Part shown: in pieces, positions 56,498 to 62,887 of the stretch
Position numbering within the stretch: the stretch's first letter is position 1
Layout of the letters: each line of letters opens with the position of its first letter
Assembly (NCBI RefSeq): GCF_022513565.1
Contig: NZ_JAKWBE010000009.1
Location: forward strand, 217,169-281,168
Reading direction: 5' to 3'
Source of the DNA: Streptomyces gilvus
GTDB lineage: Bacteria; Actinomycetota; Actinomycetes; Streptomycetales; Streptomycetaceae
DNA: 64,000 nucleotides
Program-made: the position numbers and the translations under genes
Notes under the pieces: model-generated
Told to the model about the DNA's origin: nothing
Databases searched by the model: none
Seen by the model: the letters and a program-made list of their open reading frames with translations, nothing else

Positions 56498-57028
56498 TTA
56501 CCGGATCTCGTACTGGTCGTGCGGCGTGGCGCGGGCCCAGGCTCCCTCGAAGGCGTCCGCGCACAGCTTGACCGCCGCCGGGTCCTCCGAGAACTCCTGC
56601 CCGGCCCACACCCCGTCACCGCTGAAGTGGTGCCAGCGGATCAGACGGTCGTCGAACAGCCAGAAGTCGTTGCCGGGCAACGCGAGGTCGGACGCGCGGC
56701 GACGGGGCAGCCACCGTACCCGCTCGCCCGCGGCGACGTTGACGCCGGTGGCGGCGTGCTCGTAGCGGATGTACTCGCTCACCGGCTCGGCGACGACGCG
56801 AACGCGGCGGACGGTCACGCCACGGGCGACCGCCCCGGCGATGAGCCGAACCCACGGAGCCCAGTACGCGGAGGTGGGGTCGGCGTCGCGCTGGCCGGTG
56901 CGCCGCCACTGGTCGAGGTCGGCAGCCTCCTCGTCCACGGCGTAGCTGTCGCGCATCTCCAGGTGAACGGCACCCCGTTCGCAGCCCGCGAGGAGCTCAG
57001 CGAACGTCGGCTCGCTCGACGGCATCAC
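56498..57028 (-). CDS. DUF6879 family protein
   Basis: The 176-residue protein shows the DUF6879 features GAVHLEMRDSYAVDEEAADL, then WVRLIAGAVARGVTVRRVRV, VAEPVSEYIRYEHA and LPGNDFWLFDDRLIRWHHFS. ATG 57028 and 57025 are both possible. It lies 25 bases upstream of the XRE gene and overlaps the next gene by 32 bp, so all three are co-transcribed. It is suspected to act with the XRE partner; the biochemistry is unknown. Confidence 0.8.
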   Translation of the reverse strand: MMPSSEPTFAELLAGCERGAVHLEMRDSYAVDEEAADLDQWRRTGQRDADPTSAYWAPWVRLIAGAVARGVTVRRVRVVAEPVSEYIRYEHAATGVNVAAGERVRWLPRRRASDLALPGNDFWLFDDRLIRWHHFSGDGVWAGQEFSEDPAAVKLCADAFEGAWARATPHDQYEIR

Positions 57029-57257
57029 AGGCCTCCCTCAGAAACGGCGCCATGCGGGCGGGGATGCGGATGACCGCCTCGTCGTCGGGGATGCCGACGG
57101 CGTGGCCGGGCACCTCAAACGCGGCGACCTCCGCCTCGGTCTCCCCGCCCGGCTTGAACCCCTGGATCACGATGTCGTTGGTCTTCTCGTCGACGAACAC
57201 GGTCGGACTCTTGTCCTGGCCGGTGGTCGGGTCGATGCCGATGAACCGTAGTGGCAT
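56997..57257 (-). CDS. Small protein preceding DUF6879
   Basis: The 86-residue protein starts MPLRFIGIDPTTGQDKSPTV, with FVDEKTNDIVIQGFK and an acidic AFEVPGHAVGIPDDEAVIRI. A small beta-rich protein of this kind often heads this three-gene set. No membrane segment or Cys cluster is seen. GGGAGA precedes the ATG by about 6 bases. Confidence 0.75.
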   Translation of the reverse strand: MPLRFIGIDPTTGQDKSPTVFVDEKTNDIVIQGFKPGGETEAEVAAFEVPGHAVGIPDDEAVIRIPARMAPFLREACDAVERADVR

Positions 57258-57278
57258 GGTGGTCTCCCTCGCCTTAGG

Positions 57279-57382
57279 TGTGCAGTTGTGTGCGTCCTAG
57301 TCTCCCCTCCGTGAGAGCGCGGTCAACCCTCCATGCGTCGTCAACTTCCAGCCTGGTAGGGGGTCTTGCACACTTCTGCACA
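57279..57382. promoter_or_regulatory. Divergent operator with two inverted TGTGC-N5-TGTGC sites
   Basis: TGTGCAGTTGTGTGC (57279-57293) and, on the other strand, TGTGCAGAAGTGTGC (57382-57368) each hold two TGTGC copies 10 bp apart. They differ by two central bases and face each other over 74 bp. One sits by each divergent operon. -35-like TTGACC (minus) and TTGACG (plus, 57392-57397) are close by. Confidence 0.65.
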
Positions 57383-57434
57383 TTCCTGGCTTTGACGCAG
57401 GGCGGGTTCTAGCCTCAGCAGTTCTAAGCAAGGA

Positions 57435-57464
57435 CCCCCGCGAGGTGGTCTAGACCTCCGGGGG
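57435..57464 (+). promoter_or_regulatory. Leader hairpin before the DUF6415 gene
   Basis: CCCCCG and AGGT arms pair with ACCT and CGGGGG around a GGTCTAG loop. The run GGGGGCGTGGCC follows and then GGGAG at 57480. The placement 29 bases before the ATG suggests a 5' leader structure. I believe similar leaders occur before related cassettes, but I cannot check this. Confidence 0.4.
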
Positions 57465-57492
57465 CGTGGCCGACGCTGATGGGAGCGCCAAC

Positions 57493-57885
57493 ATGAGTCA
57501 ACGTACCGCCCAGCTATCAACCGCCCAAGGGCGAGATCACCGCCCGCTCGACCTGGCCACGATGCGCCAGGCCGTGAACCGTCTGCTCGACCCTGACGCC
57601 GTTCCCGAGACGCTGCCGCCCACCGTCGCCGAGCTGGAGACCCTCACCCTTCAGCTCCGGGGTCACCTTCAGCTGCTCATGCCTGAGCTGGAGCGGGGCG
57701 CTCGTCGCCTGCCGCGCCGTGGCGCCTGGCGGTATGACGTGCTCGCCTGCGTCGGTGACGCGCGGCTGAGGCTGACCAGGCAGACGGAGCCGGACGCGAC
57801 GCACGCCCGCCACCTGGCCCGCGCTCTCAACGCCCTTCTCGTCCACCACGGCAACCTGAGCGAGGCCGGCCATGTCTCGCGTTGA
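57493..57885 (+). CDS. DUF6415 family protein
   Basis: The 130-residue protein has a helical core with LATMRQAVNRLLDPDAVPET, then LETLTLQLRGHLQLLMPELE, VLACVGDARLRL and HARHLARALNALLVHHGNL, which fit the DUF6415 family of Streptomyces cassettes. ATG 57493 with GGGAG seven bases upstream is preferred over an earlier frame start. It overlaps the next gene by 14 bp. The function is unknown. Confidence 0.75.
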   Translation: MSQRTAQLSTAQGRDHRPLDLATMRQAVNRLLDPDAVPETLPPTVAELETLTLQLRGHLQLLMPELERGARRLPRRGAWRYDVLACVGDARLRLTRQTEPDATHARHLARALNALLVHHGNLSEAGHVSR

Positions 57886-58159
57886 GTGGCAGTGGCAAGA
57901 CGCTGGGTCCGGACCCGGCCACATGCAACGCGTGGTCGTCTACGACGAGACCCCCACGGTGGACCCCGCCCTGGCCGCGTACCGCCGCCTCATCGACCAC
58001 GGTCTGAGGTGCAGGACGTGCAGGACCACCGACGCGGACGGCTGGGCGAACAGCACATGTGACGAGGCGCGCTGGCTCTACCGCGCCTGGCGGGTGGCGC
58101 GAGGCGGCCCATCCGCCTCCGCTGGCTCCTCGGCACCTGAGGGGAGCCCGGCAGCGTGA
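57872..58159 (+). CDS. Small Cys-containing protein
   Basis: The 95-residue protein has a possible metal-binding set, CRTCRTTDADGWANSTCDEA (two Cys in CRTC and one more), followed by WLYRAWRVARG and a Pro/Ser-rich tail. It is encoded in the same operon and overlaps the DUF6415 gene by 14 bp. I recognise no family. Confidence 0.65.
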   Translation: MSRVEWQWQDAGSGPGHMQRVVVYDETPTVDPALAAYRRLIDHGLRCRTCRTTDADGWANSTCDEARWLYRAWRVARGGPSASAGSSAPEGSPAA

Positions 58160-58668
58160 GAGTTGACCGGAAGACGGCCACCATCGCATGCGTGGTGGCC
58201 TTTTGCGTGGCCAGCGTCACCTACAAGGCGATCAGCTCCCCCGACGGCAACGACGGGACGCCCAACGCTGCCCAGCATGAAACCCGTCACGCGTCACCGT
58301 CACCGTCCGCCACCCACGCGGCGGCCATGCCCAAGGCGACGCCCAGCGCGCAGCCGAGTGACCTGCCGCGCCTCGACCACCAGGGCGACGGGCTCACCGG
58401 CTGCGTCATCCGCTACCGAGCGGATGGCGGCAAGGCGGGGTGGGCGGTGTTCGCCTCCCGCCCTGGGACGGTCGAGCTGACGGCGACCACCCTGACGGGC
58501 CGCACCTACGACAAGTCCTGGTACGCCGACACGAGCGGCGGCAAGACCGTCTACGTGACGGGCATGGACGTCCCGGTGCCCTTGACCTCTCTCAAGTCCG
58601 TTGAGGGCACGCTCGTCGACGCCGACACCGCCAACACCTACCGGTGCCTCGTGGGACCGGGGGCGTAG
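58156..58668 (+). CDS. Single-pass membrane protein of unknown function
   Basis: The 170-residue protein has an N-terminal hydrophobic segment (IACVVAFCVASVTYKAI, about 10-26), a Ser/Thr/Pro/His-rich spacer to about 70, then an exported domain with two Cys (GLTGCVIRYRADGG and TYRCLVGPG). The GTG start overlaps the previous stop by 4 bp (GTGA). No family is recognised. A 14-bp-stem terminator follows. Confidence 0.65.
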   Translation: MRVDRKTATIACVVAFCVASVTYKAISSPDGNDGTPNAAQHETRHASPSPSATHAAAMPKATPSAQPSDLPRLDHQGDGLTGCVIRYRADGGKAGWAVFASRPGTVELTATTLTGRTYDKSWYADTSGGKTVYVTGMDVPVPLTSLKSVEGTLVDADTANTYRCLVGPGA

Positions 58669-58683
58669 CGGCGGAAATGACGA

Positions 58684-58716
58684 CTGGCCGGCCTCCCCCC
58701 GTGGGAGGCCGGCCAG
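58684..58716. terminator. Bidirectional terminator between convergent genes
   Basis: A perfect 14-bp stem (CTGGCCGGCCTCCC with its complement) has a 5-base loop. It serves the gene ending at 58668 and the minus-strand gene ending at 58759. Confidence 0.85.
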
Positions 58717-58758
58717 TTCCGTGTCGGCACCTCTCAGAAGCAGCTCTGGCGGCGGGCC

Positions 58759-59310
58759 CTACTGGTCTGCCCGGTCGGTCTCCTGAGCTCTGAGGAGCTC
58801 CCACGCCTTGATATTCCAGGTCTGCGGCTCGACCAGGATCGTTGGCCACACCGTGCTCGTCGTGCTGATCTCGATCCTGTGGTACGGCAGGCTCCGGTTG
58901 ACGTTGACGATCTCCAGTGGCGGGAACTGATGAGACCCGCCGCTCTCCGGGAAGAAGTGAAAGCCGCCCGTATGTATGGGCACCGCCAGGCCCAGGACCG
59001 TCCCGTCACTGAGCTTCGCATCCCGGCAGTACGCAGGGGTCGGGGCGCCACTGATGCCGACGGCGCTGTCCGCCGCTACGCGACGGTTCCACGCAAACAC
59101 CACGCGGTTGTGCACTCGGGTGTCCCGCACCCACCCGATCACGAGCAGCGCGACAAACGCCACCCATGAGTAGCCGTGCGTCACGTCGGCCAGTCCCCAC
59201 GCGAAGGCCCCGAAGAAGATTGCAGCGCCAACGATGGGGGCGGTATCCGCACCAGCCACCTGCTGGTTGTAGGCGATTCTGTCTTTCCGGCCGCTGCGGT
59301 CTCTTGCCAT
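58759..59310 (-). CDS. Two-helix membrane protein
   Basis: The 183-residue protein has transmembrane segments at about 26-44 (APIVGAAIFFGAFAWGLADV) and 49-61 (WVAFVALLVIGWV). A cytoplasmic or exported tail with FHFFPESGGSHQFPPLEIVN follows. ATG 59310 has GAGGAG seven bases upstream; a longer frame upstream lacks membrane or family signal. The function is unknown. Confidence 0.65.
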   Translation of the reverse strand: MARDRSGRKDRIAYNQQVAGADTAPIVGAAIFFGAFAWGLADVTHGYSWVAFVALLVIGWVRDTRVHNRVVFAWNRRVAADSAVGISGAPTPAYCRDAKLSDGTVLGLAVPIHTGGFHFFPESGGSHQFPPLEIVNVNRSLPYHRIEISTTSTVWPTILVEPQTWNIKAWELLRAQETDRADQ

Positions 59311-59422
59311 GACTGCTCCTCGGGGCGCCCGCTCTTTGCGATGACAGCGGCATTGTGGCTCACACCCCGTATGCAACGGAGCGGTCCGGAAACCTCACAG
59401 ACGAACGGTTCAGCAACGCTAC

Positions 59423-60058
59423 CTACGCGGCGGCCCGCAGCTCACGGATGATGACGCTGATCTGCCCCCTGGCAGCGCGGTCCCTCAGCCCGAGCTGCGG
59501 GCCGAGGCGCCTGGCACGGGCAGCCACGGTGTCGTCGGGGTAGGCCAGCAGGTCGGCCTCAACGAGAGCCCGTCTCGCGGCCTCTGAGGCCCGCGGTTTC
59601 GCTGGCATCGTGATCTTGGCAGGCTTGGCAGCCTCTGCCAGTTCCGTGTCGACCTTCCGTGCCAGGGGGGCAACGTTCCACCGACCTCGGTCCGGTGCCA
59701 CGGTGAGGATGCCGTCTCGGACGAGGCGTCCAACGAGCTGGGGCATCTTGTCCGCGGGCGGGACGTAGCCCACCACCCGCTCGTACGCGGGCCGCAGCCT
59801 GGCGGTGAACTCGGCCACGCCGTCGCCGGGTTGGAGGGTGGCGGCGACCTCCACCGCGCAGGCGGCCTGCCGTCGCCACACCTCGTCCAGCACGGCGGCC
59901 TTGAGCGCGACCAGCGGCCGGCCAGCGCGAGCGTCCTCGTCCAAGCGCCTGACGGCTGCCCGTGTGACGCTGAGCGCGGCGGACGGGGCAAGACCGAGCC
60001 GCATCTCCATGATCTCGCGGGCGAGCAGGCGCAGCTTCAGGTCGTCAGGGTCAGTCAC
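59423..60058 (-). CDS. Uncharacterised helical protein
   Basis: The 211-residue soluble protein is rich in Ala, Arg and Leu: LAREIMEMRLGLAPSAALSV, TRAAVRRLDEDARAGRPLVA and a C-terminal RRALVEADLLAYPDDTVAAR. A winged-helix-like section (VGRLVRDGILTVAPDRGRWN) suggests nucleic-acid binding, but I recognise no family. Its start overlaps the next upstream gene's stop by 4 bp (ATGA). Confidence 0.65.
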   Translation of the reverse strand: MTDPDDLKLRLLAREIMEMRLGLAPSAALSVTRAAVRRLDEDARAGRPLVALKAAVLDEVWRRQAACAVEVAATLQPGDGVAEFTARLRPAYERVVGYVPPADKMPQLVGRLVRDGILTVAPDRGRWNVAPLARKVDTELAEAAKPAKITMPAKPRASEAARRALVEADLLAYPDDTVAARARRLGPQLGLRDRAARGQISVIIRELRAAA

Positions 60059-60447
60059 CTCATGACACCCGGCTGCCAGCTGGCCCGCGCGAGCGCCAGC
60101 TGACTGATCGCGTGGTTTAGGGCGTCCCGCATGGCCTTGAAGTCTCGACCGTGACGGTTGAACTCCACGCTCATCGGATCCCTGGTGAACCTGAAGCTGC
60201 CGCCGTCGGGGCCGACTATCGATCCAACGGTGAGAAGCGTCAGCTTGCCACGTGAGAGGCCGCGGGACTTGTACCGGACGGCTGTGAGGCTGGCGACGGG
60301 CAGGGTGACGTCTCCCGCGCCGTGAACCATGCGAGCGAGGAGGCCGCGACGGCGGATCGTGACGGTCTGGCCGTCGAACGTGATCGTGCCGTCGGTTCCC
60401 CTCGCGGTGAGAACTTGAAGTTGCTGGGTCGTGGGCTGCCGGTTCAT
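60055..60447 (-). CDS. DUF4429-like protein
   Basis: The 130-residue protein has the DUF4429-type pattern GTITFDGQTVTIRRRGLLAR, then VASLTAVRYKSRGLSRGKL, GGSFRFTRDPMSVEFNRHGR and DFKAMRDALNHAI, which looks like a PH-like beta fold. ATG 60447 has GAGGGCGG about 8 bases upstream; ATG 60477 has none. It is coupled to the downstream gene by a 4-bp overlap. The function is unknown. Confidence 0.65.
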   Translation of the reverse strand: MNRQPTTQQLQVLTARGTDGTITFDGQTVTIRRRGLLARMVHGAGDVTLPVASLTAVRYKSRGLSRGKLTLLTVGSIVGPDGGSFRFTRDPMSVEFNRHGRDFKAMRDALNHAISQLALARASWQPGVMR

Positions 60448-60589
60448 GGTTGCCGCCCTCTCGCTTGGCGTGGTCATGACAAACTGAAGATGTTCGGATG
60501 GCGCCGCAGTTTGCGTGAGCCGGCCTCCACGTCTTCCAACTTCGCGGAGGCCGTTCTCTCGGTGCGCCTCGGTTGCGGCTGCACTCGCC

Positions 60590-60868
60590 TCAGTCGCTGT
60601 CGCCCGGCTTGCCGGGCGCATACCCGTACACCCTGTTCTGGCAGAGTGAGTCATCGGGGTAGTTCTTCTGGCACCAGTTGCCGACCCGGGTCAGGCAGTC
60701 ACTCAGTGCCGTGGTTCCCATGCCGTTCTGGTTCTCGGGCTTGGCGCATGACGGCGGCTCCGGGGTGGACAGGTCGACGTAGGCGCTGAAACCGAGCAGC
60801 GCCACTCCCGCGACGGCGCTCACGACTGCGGCCTTGCCCCGTCTGGTCATCCTGGTCCAGGTGTTCAT
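60590..60868 (-). CDS. Small exported or membrane protein with four Cys
   Basis: The 92-residue protein has one transmembrane or signal segment (AAVVSAVAGVALLGFSAYVDL, about 10-30) and a short exported region with four Cys (PPSCAKPEN, LSDCLTRV, WCQKNY, SLCQNRV), probably in two disulphides. ATG 60868 is chosen with GGGAGGGG upstream; other ATGs in frame are possible. Confidence 0.6.
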   Translation of the reverse strand: MNTWTRMTRRGKAAVVSAVAGVALLGFSAYVDLSTPEPPSCAKPENQNGMGTTALSDCLTRVGNWCQKNYPDDSLCQNRVYGYAPGKPGDSD

Positions 60869-60916
60869 GAGATGCAGTTCCCCTCCCTGTTGCGCCCCTG
60901 GCAAGCTCAACGCTCG

Positions 60917-61117
60917 TCAGGCTGCGTCGCCATTCTCCGGACCGCGCCCGCAGACGAAACACCGGGCCTTGCCCTCCTGGATAAGCTGGCGGCGCTCCCG
61001 CATTCCCTCCAGCCGACGCTGACGCACCGCGGGGTCTCGCCAAGAGGTGGCAACTGAGGTGGCGCGCGTGGCACTTGGGCCCGGCTTGGCCGCCTCACTA
61101 ACTGGTTGGTCGTTCAT
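60917..61117 (-). CDS. Small protein with a C-terminal CxxC
   Basis: The 66-residue protein begins MNDQPVSEAAKPGPSATRAT and ends with a basic helix (RQRRLEGMRERRQLIQEGKA), then RCFVCGRGPENGD, in which CxxC may bind zinc. A longer frame exists but lacks a start site with any similarity. The coding call is moderate. It resembles small zinc-knuckle proteins of actinophages. Confidence 0.5.
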   Translation of the reverse strand: MNDQPVSEAAKPGPSATRATSVATSWRDPAVRQRRLEGMRERRQLIQEGKARCFVCGRGPENGDAA

Positions 61118-61447
61118 GCGACTAATCGAATACTGACTCTGCGTAATCGTCCAACGTGACCTGACGAGTCGTCTGCCACGTGAGCGGCGCGCCGAGAATC
61201 CCGTTGCGGCGGGCCCGCCTCTTGCCCGCTTGGGGCACGCCGAGAGTCCCCGGAACGGGAAACCCAGGTACAGCCAGCCGCAGCCTCTCTCGGGCACTCA
61301 ACCCCGCTTGTGGGCTGCCCCTGGGTTAGGCCGGCCAAGCGTAGGACGTAGGGCCAGGCCAGCCGACAGCCCTTCGCTGAATGCCTTCCTGGCTCTTACC
61401 GGTTAAACCGGGTGTCTTGAGGCATCTGAGACTGCGATGCTCTGTGG
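61118..61447. other. 330-base divergent intergenic region
   Basis: No convincing gene is present. It holds the inverted repeat CCGGTT-A-AACCGG at 61399-61411, 36 bases before the AlbA_2 start, a candidate operator, and -35-like TTGGAC for the minus-strand gene (revcomp near 61149-61154). The base composition is less GC-biased than in flanking genes. Confidence 0.5.
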
Positions 61448-62719
61448 ATGCATCCGCTGTTTCACGTGCCTTCCACCGAGGTCACGCTGGCCTTGGTCCA
61501 GGACTTCATCAACCTGAAGATCCGGGAAGGCCTCACGGTCGAGTACAAGCGCGCCGGTGACAAGCCGATTGAGGCGGTCGCGGCGCTAGCGAACACCTAC
61601 GGCGGCCTCCTCTTCGTGGGCGTCGACGAGGGAGAGAAGGGCGTTCCCTCCGAGATCAGGGGCGTGCCTCTCGGCGAGAAGGAAAAGCTGGTCAACCAGA
61701 TGGGCACGGGCTTCGACCCGCCGTGGTCGCCCGAGGTGATCGAGGTGCCCTGCAACGAGCCGGGGGACAAGGTCGTCCTGGTGGTCCGCATCGACCGGGC
61801 GACCGTCCCGCGGCCGATCGTCCTCAATGGCTCAATCTTCGTGCGGCTGGACGCCCGCAACGAGAAGGCGAACCGGCAGATGATGCGGATGCTCCTGGAC
61901 GACCCGAACTCGCAGCCGGAGCCCCGGCCATCCTTGCCGACGCGGGATCTCTACAAGCACGAGTCCCCGTTCCGATTCGAGGACAACGACCCAGACTTGG
62001 TGCTGCGAGCCGCAGGCGGGCTGAGGCTGTGGCAGGGCGAGGAGCGAACGCGGTTCCCGAGCGGGTTGGCAGGGGTAGTCGCTGAGGCCTTGCAGGGCAC
62101 GCGCGCCTTCCCGCTTCTGGCACACCTGGGGCTGCAACTCATGGGCGACGGCGGGGAGGTCGCCACGACGCCGTGGCAGCTCTCTGACGCTACGAGCCGC
62201 CGCGTAAAGCTGCTGATGTCCACCTGTCGCGCCGACGGGACCTTCCCTTCGCGCCCCGGCGCGCAATTGGTCTGTACGGTCTCCCTGACCGGCGAAGAGC
62301 CCTCCTCGGAGCTTGAGGTTCTGTTCGACACGGCCCTCTGGCTGCCGCCAGGCGTCCCGCTCGGCTTGGAGCTCTTCGTGCAAGTGTTCTGCGACAGCGT
62401 CCCCATCGTGGCGAACGCGGTATTGCCCCGCGTCGCTGAGGCAACGGTCGGGCTCAAGGCGATGCCAAGTCCGCTGACTGAGATTCACGTCGCGTCGCGG
62501 CACCGTCCCGACAGCTACGGTGACTTGACCCCGGTCGGCCTGGGAGCATTTCTGTCTTTGAGCTGGCTGGGCGAGAGGGCCGGGGGACGAGCAATCAACC
62601 AAGGTGGCGAGACGCTGCTGCGCAGTCTGGTCGACCCGCCGCACTGGGACGAAGCCGTGCGAGAGGCGCTGGTCACCATGGCGATGGACTGGGGCTTCCC
62701 CGACCCCAAGTTCCCCTGA
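61448..62719 (+). CDS. AlbA_2 (Schlafen-type) domain protein, possible regulator or defence protein
   Basis: The 423-residue protein has an AlbA_2/Schlafen N-terminal domain (about 13-150) with TVEYKRAGDKPIEAVAALAN, then TYGGLLFVGVDEGEKG and ANRQMMRMLLDD. The C-terminal 270 residues match nothing I know (LVCTVSLTGEEPSSELEVLF). No Lon or AAA module is fused. Such proteins occur in prophages and defence islands as nucleic-acid binders or tRNA/RNA-targeting factors. Here it is a single gene between small phage-like genes and the tail-like gene. No Shine-Dalgarno sequence is obvious, so it could be leaderless. Confidence 0.75.
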   Translation: MHPLFHVPSTEVTLALVQDFINLKIREGLTVEYKRAGDKPIEAVAALANTYGGLLFVGVDEGEKGVPSEIRGVPLGEKEKLVNQMGTGFDPPWSPEVIEVPCNEPGDKVVLVVRIDRATVPRPIVLNGSIFVRLDARNEKANRQMMRMLLDDPNSQPEPRPSLPTRDLYKHESPFRFEDNDPDLVLRAAGGLRLWQGEERTRFPSGLAGVVAEALQGTRAFPLLAHLGLQLMGDGGEVATTPWQLSDATSRRVKLLMSTCRADGTFPSRPGAQLVCTVSLTGEEPSSELEVLFDTALWLPPGVPLGLELFVQVFCDSVPIVANAVLPRVAEATVGLKAMPSPLTEIHVASRHRPDSYGDLTPVGLGAFLSLSWLGERAGGRAINQGGETLLRSLVDPPHWDEAVREALVTMAMDWGFPDPKFP

Positions 62720-62742
62720 CGCACCCACGCTGGAGCGCCGTT

Positions 62743-62770
62743 GGCCGGCCAGACACGACCCTGGCCGGCC
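62743..62770. terminator. Terminator after the AlbA_2 gene
   Basis: GGCCGGCCAG (62743-62752) pairs with CTGGCCGGCC (62761-62770) over an 8-base loop and is followed by TTT. Its arms repeat the sequence of the terminator at 58684. Confidence 0.8.
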
Positions 62771-62887
62771 TTTGGCCTGCCGCTGGGGCTGAGTGCCCGC
62801 GAGCGGCTGCGGCCGGCCTCACCCTGGGAAACCCTCAGGCCCGCCGAGAGCGAGCCTGAGAGGAGATTGAGAGGGCTTGGCGGGCCG

